Positions 18,168 through 27,428 of a DNA stretch of 64,000 nt are shown here, piece by piece. The translations under genes were made by a program, and so were the position numbers. Below the pieces are notes generated by a model, which was not told the DNA's origin, made no database searches, and worked only from the letters and a program-made list of their open reading frames with translations. Numbering within the stretch: the stretch's first letter is position 1; every line of letters begins with the position of its first letter. Origin of the DNA: Parapedobacter sp051400755 (GTDB lineage: Bacteria > Bacteroidota > Bacteroidia > Sphingobacteriales > Sphingobacteriaceae); assembly GCF_051400755.1 (NCBI RefSeq), contig NZ_JBLFFL010000004.1:62001-126000 (forward strand). Reading direction: 5' to 3'.

Positions 18168-19211
18168 ATGGTCAGCTCAGCGGTAAAAAACGGCTTCATT
18201 CCAAGAAACAGGTGGATATACCCGACCTACTGGATACTCGTCACCCTCATTTTTCTTTACGACCGCACGTACCTGATCGAAAAAGCCGGTTTACCCAATT
18301 TTTTCATCTGCTCCGTGGTGCGGGTTTCACTCCTCATCGCGCTCGCCTGGGCCAATATCCACTGGCTAGTACCCCGATATCTCCTGCACCGAAAATATGG
18401 GCATTATTTCGGATTGGTCTTCCTGCTGGTCATCGCCTACCTCGTGATACAAAGCCTGTATGATCACTACCTATTCGGATATATCCTCGGGCCAAACAGC
18501 GACGCCCATCTCTCCGCCGCCCTGATCTACAATTTCACGCATACATCCCTCTACCTGCTGCTAACTGTGGCGCTGAAATTCAGCATCGACTGGTATGAGC
18601 AGAAAAAAGCACTGCACGACATCCAAATCGAAAAATTGCAGGCCGAGGTCAACTACCTCCGCGCACAGATCAATCCGCACTTCCTGTTCAATGCGCTGAA
18701 CAATCTGTATGCCCTTACACTGAAAAAATCGAACGAGGCCCCCGAAGTGGTGTTGAAGCTTTCCGAACTGATGGAATACATGCTATATGAAAGTAATGAG
18801 GCCCTTGTGCCGCTCGAAAAGGAAATCCAGTACCTCAGCAACTATCTGGAGCTCGAGAAGATCAGGCAGGATCACCTGGTCGACATCCGGATGACCGTTA
18901 CGGGAGCAGCAGACAAGTGCCTTATTCCACCTTTTCTGATCCTGCCGATGGTCGAAAATGCTTTCAAGCACGGTGTCAGTAAGGCCATGCAGCATGCCTA
19001 TCTGCACATTGACATCGTCATAGCCGCCGCCCTTCAGGTGACGATCACTAACAGCAAAGCAGGTGGCTGCCCTCCGGCGCATAATGGCGGCATCGGCCTG
19101 CTCAACCTGCGGAACCGGCTCGAGCTCCTCTACCCAGATGCACATACACTGCAGATTACCGAGGCTCCCTACACATACGAGGTCTCTTTAACCATCAACG
19201 TACCATGCTGA
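18168..19211 (+). CDS. LytS-type membrane sensor histidine kinase
   Basis: The 347-residue protein has four hydrophobic segments in its first 145 residues. These are followed by a coiled coil and the His_kinase domain, with LRAQINPHFLFNALNNLYAL as the phosphoacceptor region. The ATPase part shows LPMVENAFKHG (N box) and GIGLLNLRNRLELLYP. This family pairs with LytTR regulators, and the next gene is one, overlapping by 7 bases. The signal sensed is unknown. Confidence 0.95.
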   Translation: MVSSAVKNGFIPRNRWIYPTYWILVTLIFLYDRTYLIEKAGLPNFFICSVVRVSLLIALAWANIHWLVPRYLLHRKYGHYFGLVFLLVIAYLVIQSLYDHYLFGYILGPNSDAHLSAALIYNFTHTSLYLLLTVALKFSIDWYEQKKALHDIQIEKLQAEVNYLRAQINPHFLFNALNNLYALTLKKSNEAPEVVLKLSELMEYMLYESNEALVPLEKEIQYLSNYLELEKIRQDHLVDIRMTVTGAADKCLIPPFLILPMVENAFKHGVSKAMQHAYLHIDIVIAAALQVTITNSKAGGCPPAHNGGIGLLNLRNRLELLYPDAHTLQITEAPYTYEVSLTINVPC

Positions 19212-19906
19212 ATTGCGTCATCATAGACGACGAGCCACTCGCCAGGGAAGTCCTCGCAGGGTATATGGAGCCCTTGGCGCATATCAACCTCATTGGCAGT
19301 TTCAGCAACGCGCTCGATGCGCTTGAGTTTTTGAAACACCGCACGGCAGACGTATTGTTCCTCGATATTGAGATGCCCCACATGAGCGGCATCGACTTTC
19401 TTCGTTCGCTGCCCCACCCGCCCATCACCGTATTCACCACCGCCTTTCGCGACTACGCATTTGAGGGCTTCGAATTAGGCGTGATTGACTTCCTGCTCAA
19501 ACCCATCGCCCGTAGCCGCTTCCTCCTGTCGCTCGAAAAAGTCGGGGACTTCCTTTCTTTAAAAGCGAACGATGCCGATTTAGAAATCGATCGAGACACA
19601 CCTGAATTTATCTTCGTCAAAAGCGGCGTGCAGCGGATCAAGCTCTTTTTTGCCGATGTATCCCACATACAAGGGTTGAAAGATTATGCCATCATCCACG
19701 CCACCACCGGCAAAATCGTCGTCAAGGGTTCCATTAAATCCATGCAGGAGCTTTTTCCGGACCCCCGGTTTATACGCGTACACAAATCATTCATCGTCGC
19801 CAAAGATAACATCAAGCGGATCGAGCGAAACCGCATCATCATCGGCATCCACCAGATCCCTGTCGGCAGGAACTATAGGGAAGATATGGAGCGGAAAATC
19901 TACTGA
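19205..19906 (+). CDS. LytTR-family response regulator
   Basis: The receiver domain has Asp8/Asp9 and the phospho-acceptor Asp54 in VLFLDIEMP. The LytTR DNA-binding domain begins near residue 133 (FIFVKSGVQRIKLFFADVSHIQGLKDYAIIH) and ends with FIRVHKSFIVAKDNI and IPVGRNYRE. At 233 residues it is typical. Its start lies inside the kinase gene, so the two are translationally coupled. A direct repeat just downstream (19914-19945) could be its target. Confidence 0.95.
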   Translation: MLNCVIIDDEPLAREVLAGYMEPLAHINLIGSFSNALDALEFLKHRTADVLFLDIEMPHMSGIDFLRSLPHPPITVFTTAFRDYAFEGFELGVIDFLLKPIARSRFLLSLEKVGDFLSLKANDADLEIDRDTPEFIFVKSGVQRIKLFFADVSHIQGLKDYAIIHATTGKIVVKGSIKSMQELFPDPRFIRVHKSFIVAKDNIKRIERNRIIIGIHQIPVGRNYREDMERKIY

Positions 19907-19913
19907 GCCCCGT

Positions 19914-19945
19914 TGGTCTACTATTCCAGTCGCTGGTCTACTATT
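19914..19945 (+). promoter_or_regulatory. Direct repeat TGGTCTACTATT, candidate LytTR binding site
   Basis: TGGTCTACTATT occurs at 19914-19925 and 19934-19945, a period of 20 bases or about two helical turns. LytTR regulators commonly bind paired direct repeats at about this spacing. It lies between the LytTR gene and the secreted-protein gene at 20018. Confidence 0.5.
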
Positions 19946-20017
19946 TTCTTGCCTTGCCTTCTTTACCCGTACTATTGCTTCTGAGTAATCAGTTCATGTT
20001 CATTAAAACGTAAGATT

Positions 20018-20476
20018 ATGAAACACCACACCATCAGGCAAGCGTCATTGAAGGTCTTTGCGCTTGTTGCCGTATGCTTCATCGCATTCGGATTCACATC
20101 AATAGTAGGATTAGACAGCTATTCGATCTACCTCAACAACAAGCTCATCCTCAAGCAGTATGTAAACCAGCCCCTGAATCTCAGGAAGCTGCAGCTGCAC
20201 AAGGCAAACGAACAAGACCAGCTGCGGATTTTCTACACCCATTGCAACCAAGAAGGTGCGGGTACCGGCAGGAGCATCGCCATCAAAGATCAGCGCGGCA
20301 ACATCCTGAAAAAATGGGATTTTGCCGACACCAAGGGGACAGACGAGGGAATGGTCATTTCGGTAAAAGCCCTCACACAGTTGGAAAAGGACCACGCCGA
20401 TCGTACCCTCAGCCTACACTATGCTGCTGATGAGCTCCCCAACGGGGAACTGCTAGCCGCACTGCAACTCGATTGA
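20018..20476 (+). CDS. Secreted protein downstream of LytS/LytTR pair
   Basis: I do not recognise a named family. The 152-residue product has a basic N-terminus and a hydrophobic signal or anchor (SLKVFALVAVCFIAFGFTS). The mature part includes YSIYLNNKLILKQYV and FYTHCNQEGAGTGRSIAIKD, which look like a small beta domain. It follows a putative LytTR-binding repeat, so it may be the output gene of the two-component pair (inference). Confidence 0.72.
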   Translation: MKHHTIRQASLKVFALVAVCFIAFGFTSIVGLDSYSIYLNNKLILKQYVNQPLNLRKLQLHKANEQDQLRIFYTHCNQEGAGTGRSIAIKDQRGNILKKWDFADTKGTDEGMVISVKALTQLEKDHADRTLSLHYAADELPNGELLAALQLD

Positions 20477-20499
20477 ACCGTGGGCTTGTTGTCCGGACG

Positions 20500-20516
20500 A
20501 ACGTACACAGTACGTT
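20500..20516 (+). terminator. Hairpin after the secreted-protein gene
   Basis: AACGTAC and GTACGTT form a perfect 7-bp stem around ACA, with two further T directly after it. It lies 23 bases after the stop at 20476 and is a plausible weak terminator. Confidence 0.45.
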
Positions 20517-20518
20517 TT

Positions 20519-20570
20519 GACTCCGCTGCACGCTGGATGCCTTGAGGGCTTCAGTGGGTGCAGCGGAGTC
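20519..20570. repeat. 13-bp inverted repeat between convergent genes
   Basis: GACTCCGCTGCAC (20519-20531) is repeated in inverse orientation at 20558-20570, around a 26-base loop. It sits between the convergent secreted-protein and PfkB genes. No T-run follows on either strand, so a terminator role is uncertain. Confidence 0.6.
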
Positions 20571-20575
20571 TTGGC

Positions 20576-21613
20576 TTAGCCGATCCGTTGATAGCCAAAC
20601 CGGTCCGCCAGCGTTAGACAGTCCCGATACGGAAGCACGCCGTCTGAACAGGTCACATGGGATAGACTCGATGCTGCGGCACACACGCCGAGGTTTAGAC
20701 TCGCTTCCATATCCCAGTCTTCGTGAACGCCCAACAGTACACCGGCGGCCAATGCATCGCCAGCGCCATTAGCCCCCACGACATGCTCCCCAGACAAGAG
20801 CAGACCGGGCTGGAACAGGCGCCTGCCACTCCGCCCGGCAGCCCACACACCCCCCGGATAGTGAATGGTGATCCATTCGTTTACCCCCATCTCGAAAATC
20901 GTTTCAAACGCATCTTCACACCGTCTGCCCATTTCGGAAACGCCCTTAACACCCATCAAATCGACGCCAGATAGCCGACTAGCCTCATATTCATTGAGAA
21001 ACAACAAATCAACATACGGTAGCGAACACGGGATGATTTGCCTGAAACGTCCGGAATCCTCGCTCACCAGGTCAACGGATGTCGTCAAACCTGCCGCCTT
21101 CGCCCTTTCCAGCACGTGCGATGCCTTGGTCCGCCCATCGTGCTGGATTTCATCCAACCGATCCAGCAACAGCAAATATCCCAAATGGAAAATCTTCGCC
21201 CTTGAAATACCGAAATCAAAGTGTGTATCATCCAGCAGCGAATTGGCACCGCGATGGTGAAAAAAAGTTCGCTTGCCCGTATCTTTCACCGAGGTTACAA
21301 TCGTGTAGGAAGTAGGCAGGTCCGGCGTCATCTGCAGCTGCTGCACGTTGATTCCTGCTTCGCGGCAGTGGTCCACGATCCGCATACCGTTGAAATCATT
21401 ACCCACCAGACCGATGGCCTCCAATGGAAACGGGGCCTCCAATTTCGCCAGGTCCATCAGGATATTATACGCCGACCCGCCATTACTCGTGTATTCGTGC
21501 AAAATATTGACCAGCGATTGCTCCACGGGAAATTTATCGATCAGCTTTACCTGATCCAATATCCAATTGCCGCCGACAAGCAAACCCGATCGATTGATGT
21601 TATTTATTGACAT
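20576..21613 (-). CDS. PfkB-family carbohydrate kinase
   Basis: The 345-residue ribokinase-fold protein ends with the PfkB signature GANGAGDALAAGVLLG, whose GAGD contributes the anion hole and catalytic Asp. The N-terminal substrate region includes GGSAYNILMDLAKL. It probably phosphorylates a sugar or sugar-derived polyol. It is the last gene of an aldolase / oxidoreductase / kinase unit, so its product could be the substrate of that aldolase. The exact sugar is not identifiable. Confidence 0.88.
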   Translation of the reverse strand: MSINNINRSGLLVGGNWILDQVKLIDKFPVEQSLVNILHEYTSNGGSAYNILMDLAKLEAPFPLEAIGLVGNDFNGMRIVDHCREAGINVQQLQMTPDLPTSYTIVTSVKDTGKRTFFHHRGANSLLDDTHFDFGISRAKIFHLGYLLLLDRLDEIQHDGRTKASHVLERAKAAGLTTSVDLVSEDSGRFRQIIPCSLPYVDLLFLNEYEASRLSGVDLMGVKGVSEMGRRCEDAFETIFEMGVNEWITIHYPGGVWAAGRSGRRLFQPGLLLSGEHVVGANGAGDALAAGVLLGVHEDWDMEASLNLGVCAAASSLSHVTCSDGVLPYRDCLTLADRFGYQRIG

Positions 21614-21638
21614 GGTCTAGCACATAGCGTCATTAATT

Positions 21639-22787
21639 TCAGACCTTTTCATATACGTCGGATGATGGTATCGACACAAAGCTACCCGTTTCCTGCGAAC
21701 GCAGGGCGGCTTCGAACACCCGGTGGCTGGCCACCGCTTCCTCGGGCGTGGCACAGCCAAACCTTCCGTTTAGCAGTCCCTCCCGTTCAGCAATGTAAGC
21801 GGCAAACATCTGCATGAAGCAATCTGGAAAACCTGCTTCAAAAATACCTCCAGTGATCGTCTCAAACGGCATTTGAAAACCGAGGTCTGTGCGTTTCCAC
21901 CATTGTTCGGCGTCGTTTGTAAACTGCCAGAATGCCTTCGTATCTTTGGTGCTGTAGCGCACACCACCTTCTGTACCGAAAATCTCGATGTACCAGGTGT
22001 TGGTCTCGCCGGGGGCTAATCTTTTCATTTCTAACTGCATGGGTATTTGCTCGCCATCAATCACTACTTGGGTAGTCAACGTAGCGTTATTCCAGGTGTC
22101 GCATACCGCCATGCCCCCCTTTCCGTCGGGACGCTCCGTGATAATCTTCTGCAATTGTGCAAGCACTTTATTGGGTTTCCAGCCCAGCCGCAGCGGCACA
22201 TGCAGCGCATGCATCCCCAAATCGCCCATCACACCGATTTCGCCGCAAAATGCTGATTGACGTTTCCAGTTGATCGGCTTCTTAGCATTCATGTCGCTCG
22301 CATGCAGAAAACCAGACCGTATCTCAAATATCCGGCCTAGCCGGCACGATTGCACCTCCGCGATCACCCGCTGCGGCCCGGGGAGGAACGGCATCTCTGA
22401 GCTGCATCGAACAAACCTACCTAACCTCTCCGCTTCTGCTGCGATGGCTTCTGCCGCTTCCAAATCGATCCCGAAAGGCTTCTCCCCCAGCAAGTCCTTC
22501 CCGGCACGAAGGATATCAAGGTACAATTGCCGGTGCAGGTTATGCGGGACAGCAATATAAACCACATCTACCGATGCGCTGTTGATCAACTCATGGTAGT
22601 CTGTGGTCAGCAGGGACACACTGTCGATCTGTGAGTACCAATCCAGCAGTTCCTTGTTTAAATCGCATACCGCGGTGAGTTTTACCTTTACCGGAAAATC
22701 CTTCAGTGCAAACCACCTTCCGAAGGCACTGGCCGCCTCACGCCCCATCAGTCCACCGCCGATGATGCCAATATTTACTGTTTTCAT
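21639..22787 (-). CDS. Gfo/Idh/MocA family oxidoreductase
   Basis: The 382-residue protein has an N-terminal Rossmann domain (NIGIIGGGLMGREA) and the usual GEKPFG motif, whose Lys is catalytic. The C-terminal alpha/beta domain includes GDLGMHALHVPLRLG, with the family His. Such enzymes oxidise or reduce sugars and inositols with NAD(P). I chose ATG 22787, because the longer frame starts at TTG. It lies 10 bases after the aldolase gene in one operon. Confidence 0.9.
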   Translation of the reverse strand: MKTVNIGIIGGGLMGREAASAFGRWFALKDFPVKVKLTAVCDLNKELLDWYSQIDSVSLLTTDYHELINSASVDVVYIAVPHNLHRQLYLDILRAGKDLLGEKPFGIDLEAAEAIAAEAERLGRFVRCSSEMPFLPGPQRVIAEVQSCRLGRIFEIRSGFLHASDMNAKKPINWKRQSAFCGEIGVMGDLGMHALHVPLRLGWKPNKVLAQLQKIITERPDGKGGMAVCDTWNNATLTTQVVIDGEQIPMQLEMKRLAPGETNTWYIEIFGTEGGVRYSTKDTKAFWQFTNDAEQWWKRTDLGFQMPFETITGGIFEAGFPDCFMQMFAAYIAEREGLLNGRFGCATPEEAVASHRVFEAALRSQETGSFVSIPSSDVYEKV

Positions 22788-22797
22788 GAACAATGTG

Positions 22798-23628
22798 CTA
22801 TTTTAATAGTCCGATGACTTCTTCTGGCTTGGCACCCTCATGCACAATCGCCATCAATGCCCGCGTCATCCCACTCGGATTAGCGTGTTGGATAACATTC
22901 CGTCCATATACAATTCCCCTCACCCCTTGCTGCATCAGGCCAAAGGTACGTTGTAAAACCGCTTCATCACTGGCTTTCCCACCACCGCGAACCAGCACCG
23001 GGATATCCCCTGCTGTCTCCACCACCCGGTGGTAGTCGTTCACGTCATCTGTCGGATCCGCCTTGATGATGTCAGCCCCCAGTTCCACCCCTTGGCGCAC
23101 CAACGGGATGATTTTCTGCGGATCGCCATCGACCATATATCCCCCGGCTTCCTTGTTTGGCCGAAACACCAAAGGTTCCACCATCAACGGTATGCCGTAC
23201 CGCTCGGCTTCCGGTTTGATCTTCAATATGTTTTGTATGCATTGATCCATTACTTCAGGCTCATCCGGGATACTGAACAAGTTCACCACCACACACACCG
23301 CATCAAGACGGATCGCCTGTTCCACCGGGTTCTCGATCATCCGGCTAAACAGTGTACGGGGCAATTGCTTACCATATACATTGGCCACATCTGTGCGCAA
23401 TACCAGCGACGGCTTTTCCCTGCCGGAAATCGATTGCAAGTAATGTGCTTGGCCCACGGTCAGTTGGATGGCATCGGGGGCTGCATCTATTAACACCTCT
23501 ACCGCCTTCCTGACGCTTTCGATACCCTGCAAAAATGAATACTCGTTGAAGAACCCGTGATCAATGGCAACATCGAAACAGTTGCCTGATTGACGATTGA
23601 AAAGTCTGTTTAATCGATAAGTTTTCAT
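22798..23628 (-). CDS. DeoC/FbaB/LacD-superfamily class I aldolase
   Basis: The 276-residue TIM-barrel protein resembles class I aldolases of the FbaB/LsrF group. AIDHGFF near the N-terminus, the probable Schiff-base Lys in ADIIKADPTDD, and PVLVRGGGKASDE and GIVYGRNVIQH near the C-terminus are the family motifs. It probably cleaves a phosphorylated sugar made by the PfkB kinase. The promoter has an operator palindrome at 23653-23668 and a -7 element only 4 bases before the ATG. Confidence 0.85.
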   Translation of the reverse strand: MKTYRLNRLFNRQSGNCFDVAIDHGFFNEYSFLQGIESVRKAVEVLIDAAPDAIQLTVGQAHYLQSISGREKPSLVLRTDVANVYGKQLPRTLFSRMIENPVEQAIRLDAVCVVVNLFSIPDEPEVMDQCIQNILKIKPEAERYGIPLMVEPLVFRPNKEAGGYMVDGDPQKIIPLVRQGVELGADIIKADPTDDVNDYHRVVETAGDIPVLVRGGGKASDEAVLQRTFGLMQQGVRGIVYGRNVIQHANPSGMTRALMAIVHEGAKPEEVIGLLK

Positions 23629-23632
23629 GAAG

Positions 23633-23640
23633 CAAATATA
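23633..23640 (-). promoter_or_regulatory. -7 element (TATATTTG) of the aldolase operon
   Basis: The minus strand reads TATATTTG, the same -7 sequence as at the susC promoter of this locus. Only 4 bases separate it from the ATG at 23628. Confidence 0.6.
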
Positions 23641-23652
23641 GCCATTAAATCA

Positions 23653-23668
23653 ACTTGTATATACAAGT
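23653..23668. promoter_or_regulatory. Operator palindrome ACTTGTATATACAAGT (GntR-type)
   Basis: This is a perfect 16-bp palindrome 12 bases upstream of the aldolase -7 element. The same core occurs at 33443, 33579 and, degenerate, at 33653, beside the susC and gntR promoters. The likely ligand is the GntR/UTRA regulator encoded at 33710. Confidence 0.8.
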
Positions 23669-23744
23669 ATAACGATTTATTTCAAAATAACCTTTTGAAA
23701 AGCCTACAGGGCATCCTTTGCCATTTATCATCGTATCTCCTTCG

Positions 23745-25490
23745 TTAACCTTTGGTAGACGATTTAAATAGGTGATAAAAGTTATACGGGTCCACCACTT
23801 CGATATCGAGCTCAGGCCTCAATTTCTTCAATTCGTCCAGCGCGGCAATCACTTGGCCTGGGCTTGTCCATACGATCCGGAAAAAATAGTATGCCGGCTT
23901 TTGATCAGCTGCACCGGGTATCGCGGCCGATAATTCCCGGGCCGTCTGTGGAGGTGTCGAGAAGTTGCAAGCATTGTTCAGCAATTCCATTACTGGCATG
24001 TCCATCCACACGTGCGGTTCGGGTGCCTTGCCCCCATTATTGTGCATGTCAATCACAATCGTAGCGAACCCGTCGGGCGAAAACTGTGTAAATGCATCTT
24101 TTACTGCGGCTGTTGGTTCATCCCAATCCAGCACCATCGGTGAGAGCGACATATCCAAGCGGTTATAAAACCGCTTATTATGATCAATAAACAGCGGAAG
24201 ATACGCCGAATCGATCCGGTTCGGATTCATATAACCTGCGGCACTTGCATCAGCTGTAAAAAAATCGTTGAGGCTCTTTGTGTTATAAAAGTATTGAATG
24301 ATATCCGGGTAGGTTTCGATCAAATTCGGATTAATACCCCATGCCAGTGGAATGTCACCCCGTGCGCTATCGTTCCAATGCTTGGGTAAAAAATCGTATA
24401 ATGGCGTCGCTGAGTCGTAGTCCGCCATCAAGATGCAAAGGTAGGTTTTCCCAGCTTCCGGATCCTTCAATTCCGGTCGCCCCTGCCGAAGTTCTCGCAC
24501 CGGTGCTTGGGCATGCACCGACTGATTAAAACACAGGTGGGCCACCGTATTCTGGTAGCAATTGTAAGGCGATATGAGGTATACGGTTTCCCATTCGGTG
24601 GGAACGGGGTCGTGCTTGCTTTCATATCCCGGGATGTTGCTGTATTTCGGAAACGAGAAAAAACCTGCAACTTCGGTCATCTGCTCACCCTTGGTCAGTT
24701 TCAATACCGCCTCCAGCATCAGCTTATAGGTTTCCAGGTCTGCTCCCAGCCGTTGATCAGGATCATCCAGGGGCTTCTCATCGCCCCATGGCGAAAGGTC
24801 ATAAACAAACGATTTGTTGCGCACCGGCCAATCCCGGGTCACCACATAACTGATATCCCCTTTTTCCCGCGTCATATACGCATCCTCATACAGGCACAGC
24901 CAGTGGGGGTCGCATCGGCCTGTTTCCAAAAACTCCCGGATTGCCCAGCGGTAGGCGTCATTTTTTTTACTCCCGGTTTCCTGTCCGGTAAACATGCCTC
25001 TGAAATCTTTGATGACGGGCAGTTCCCACCTATCCAGGTACAGGTCTGCCTGTTTTGGGCTCATTACGATTCCATCTTCCAGCCCCGCTAGGGTGGTGGC
25101 CACATTCAGCGATGCCGGCACTTCCGGATCCCAAATGATCACTCCTTTTATCCGCTTACCCGCCAGTGCGACCAACTCTTCCAAGGTCGCAATTGCTGTG
25201 CGTTCCTTGCTTTCCAACCATCTGCCCGATGCGGATAAGGTATCAAGCCAATATGCGGGTCGCTCATGCGCATCAGAAAGTAAATAGAGCTGTGTTGTAT
25301 CTCTATTCATTATTCCCTGGATGCAAGCCACCATCACGGCCTCATCATAGGCATCTGCGGTGGTGTCGCCATTCAGCGTATAGGTATAGAGCTTATTTTT
25401 GTCCGCTATCGGCTTGCAGGCACCAAATAATGTCCCACAGACCAGCATAAGCAGCAAGTATTTCGAGATGTTTAAATTCATGATTTTCAT
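23745..25490 (-). CDS. GxGYxYP-domain lipoprotein (putative glycoside hydrolase family)
   Basis: The 581-residue protein has a lipoprotein signal (LLMLVCGTLFGAC). An N-terminal part (CIQGIMNRDTTQLYLL, KRIKGVIIWDPEVPASLNVA) and a C-terminal part match the two GxGYxYP domains, a family annotated as putative glycoside hydrolases without proven activity. The hallmark region here is AAGYMNP. It is homologous to the next upstream gene product (same blocks, same order), so the two look like divergent duplicates. It is the last gene of the susC operon. Confidence 0.85.
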   Translation of the reverse strand: MKIMNLNISKYLLLMLVCGTLFGACKPIADKNKLYTYTLNGDTTADAYDEAVMVACIQGIMNRDTTQLYLLSDAHERPAYWLDTLSASGRWLESKERTAIATLEELVALAGKRIKGVIIWDPEVPASLNVATTLAGLEDGIVMSPKQADLYLDRWELPVIKDFRGMFTGQETGSKKNDAYRWAIREFLETGRCDPHWLCLYEDAYMTREKGDISYVVTRDWPVRNKSFVYDLSPWGDEKPLDDPDQRLGADLETYKLMLEAVLKLTKGEQMTEVAGFFSFPKYSNIPGYESKHDPVPTEWETVYLISPYNCYQNTVAHLCFNQSVHAQAPVRELRQGRPELKDPEAGKTYLCILMADYDSATPLYDFLPKHWNDSARGDIPLAWGINPNLIETYPDIIQYFYNTKSLNDFFTADASAAGYMNPNRIDSAYLPLFIDHNKRFYNRLDMSLSPMVLDWDEPTAAVKDAFTQFSPDGFATIVIDMHNNGGKAPEPHVWMDMPVMELLNNACNFSTPPQTARELSAAIPGAADQKPAYYFFRIVWTSPGQVIAALDELKKLRPELDIEVVDPYNFYHLFKSSTKG

Positions 25491-25504
25491 GTTAGCCGCT
25501 GTCG

Positions 25505-27418
25505 TTAGTTATCCGGCCAAATCCCTTTCGCCGCATCGGGCGTACTCTCCAGGTATCTGCGATACAGCGCAAAAAAAGTAGCGCCATCCAGCAGCTCGAT
25601 ATCCGGATTACGCCTGTGCACTTCTTCCACCACCTGCACGTACCAGGTTGGCGATTTCAAGATGTTGCGAAACCAATGGAAACGCAGTGGCCGCTTATCT
25701 ACCCTGTTTACGATGATCTGTGCGGCGACTGCAGGATCTTCCTGGTTGACATCCTCATCCGAGCGCAATACCGGCATCTCGCCGTGTAATAACGTCAAGG
25801 GCACTTTCTGCGGTACAATGCCGTCCGGACTGAAGCGTTGGTAGGCATCCAAGCCCGCTTTGTTCAGTCCTGGGGCCTCGCCGTCAATGACGAATCCCGT
25901 AATGGAAAGCCCCCATTGCTTATAATAAGGGATGTTGTGCTCGGCCCACTGCGCCGTTGCGTCGGGCAGTCCGGATACCTCGCGCGGTGCCTGCAACATG
26001 CCCGGCATCAGGTATCCTGCACCGTTATCCGCCGCTGCGAAATAATCATTGGCCGTGGCCGACAGCCGACGGTATTCCATCGCCATGGGCGCACGCTGTG
26101 CGAGCACCGGGCTGATGCACCACATCAGCGGCACCTTGCCCCGATTGGGGTCATCCCACAATGTCGGTGTGGTCTGCGACAACCACGAGGCGGCGTCGTA
26201 GTCACCTACGTAGAACACCAGGTATTCCTTTCCATTGTCCACTAGTTTACCATCCGTAGTGAGGTAACCGCGCTCCACCAACTCCGCATCGGTGACTTGC
26301 TGTTGGGGATAGACATCCTTTAATGGATAATGTTGCCAAAATGAAGCGTTGGCCAATGCACCATATCCGATGGCATCTGCATCCTTAAACGCATTATAGG
26401 CACTGATGATGCGCGAATATTCCCATTCCGTAGGCACGTCGTCGTGCTTCCCCCCCGCATGCCGGGTGTACTTGAATGCCCATGGCGGGAAGCCACCAAT
26501 ATGGGTAAACGCATTCCCGTTGTCGTTTTGCTGGTAAGCGAGCAGCAAGAATTCCTTCAGCGTTTCCAAATCGGTACCCGGCCGCTGTTGGGGATCGTCG
26601 GTAGCGGGCTCATCCGCCCACGGACTGAGATCGAAGAAAAAAGCATTTTTGCTGACAAAGTAGTCGTGGTTAGACAGCGTGTGGTGATTGCGGTTTATCC
26701 GCGTGGGGTCGGCCATCCAATGCTGGTCGATGTAATACGCACCAAATGCCGTATTGCATTTGCCTTTTTTCAGGTAATGTTCAATGAACCATCGGTAAGC
26801 ATCATTCTTCGCCGATCCACTGGATGGGCGGGATGTGCCCGGTATCATTCCCGACCCCGTAAAAAGCGGCTTTCCGTCTTTCTTCACCAGCCAAACTTTT
26901 ACCGGTAACCGCAACCCGGTCTTTACCAGTTGATGGTAGAGGCTCCCATCGTCGGGATCATAACGCACCGCGATCAGCCGATCGGCACCGGCAACGGCCG
27001 ATGCTACATTACTCGTGGCCGGCACGGCCGGGTCATATACCACCACACCTTCAATCTTGTTTCTGAATGCGCTGATCAACGAACCGATATCCGGATACAC
27101 CAGTGTATCCCTCCCGGCCAGCCACGTTCCTTCGGCTCGGTATTTATCCCACCAATAGCGGTCGACATCGTGTTCACCGTTCTTAACGAAATACGTATAC
27201 AAGCGGGGAGATTCCCTGTTGACCAGTCCCTGCAGCGTAGCCAACGTATGCGCGTGGTCCCAAGCCAGCTTCACTTGCCCCACATCGCTCCAATCCCCGT
27301 CCAACGTGTACCCGAGGTCAAATAAGGCGATCGGTTCGGAGCCAGCGATGATATGCCCTCGTTGGGCACCGCAAGCAACCAGCCCCAATGCCAATCCAAT
27401 TAAATAGATAAAACGCAT
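25505..27418 (-). CDS. GxGYxYP-domain lipoprotein (putative glycoside hydrolase family)
   Basis: The 637-residue lipoprotein (signal LIGLALGLVACG) is a paralogue of the downstream protein. The motif region GAGYLMPG agrees with GxGYxxP. Shared blocks are LATLQGLVNRESPRLYTYF, IEGVVVYDPAVPATSNVA and a C-terminal WFRNILKSPTWYVQVVEEVH. The activity is not established for the family. ATG 27418 was chosen because the longer frame begins at TTG and would add residues before the signal peptide. Confidence 0.87.
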   Translation of the reverse strand: MRFIYLIGLALGLVACGAQRGHIIAGSEPIALFDLGYTLDGDWSDVGQVKLAWDHAHTLATLQGLVNRESPRLYTYFVKNGEHDVDRYWWDKYRAEGTWLAGRDTLVYPDIGSLISAFRNKIEGVVVYDPAVPATSNVASAVAGADRLIAVRYDPDDGSLYHQLVKTGLRLPVKVWLVKKDGKPLFTGSGMIPGTSRPSSGSAKNDAYRWFIEHYLKKGKCNTAFGAYYIDQHWMADPTRINRNHHTLSNHDYFVSKNAFFFDLSPWADEPATDDPQQRPGTDLETLKEFLLLAYQQNDNGNAFTHIGGFPPWAFKYTRHAGGKHDDVPTEWEYSRIISAYNAFKDADAIGYGALANASFWQHYPLKDVYPQQQVTDAELVERGYLTTDGKLVDNGKEYLVFYVGDYDAASWLSQTTPTLWDDPNRGKVPLMWCISPVLAQRAPMAMEYRRLSATANDYFAAADNGAGYLMPGMLQAPREVSGLPDATAQWAEHNIPYYKQWGLSITGFVIDGEAPGLNKAGLDAYQRFSPDGIVPQKVPLTLLHGEMPVLRSDEDVNQEDPAVAAQIIVNRVDKRPLRFHWFRNILKSPTWYVQVVEEVHRRNPDIELLDGATFFALYRRYLESTPDAAKGIWPDN

Positions 27419-27428
27419 AACAGGTCGA

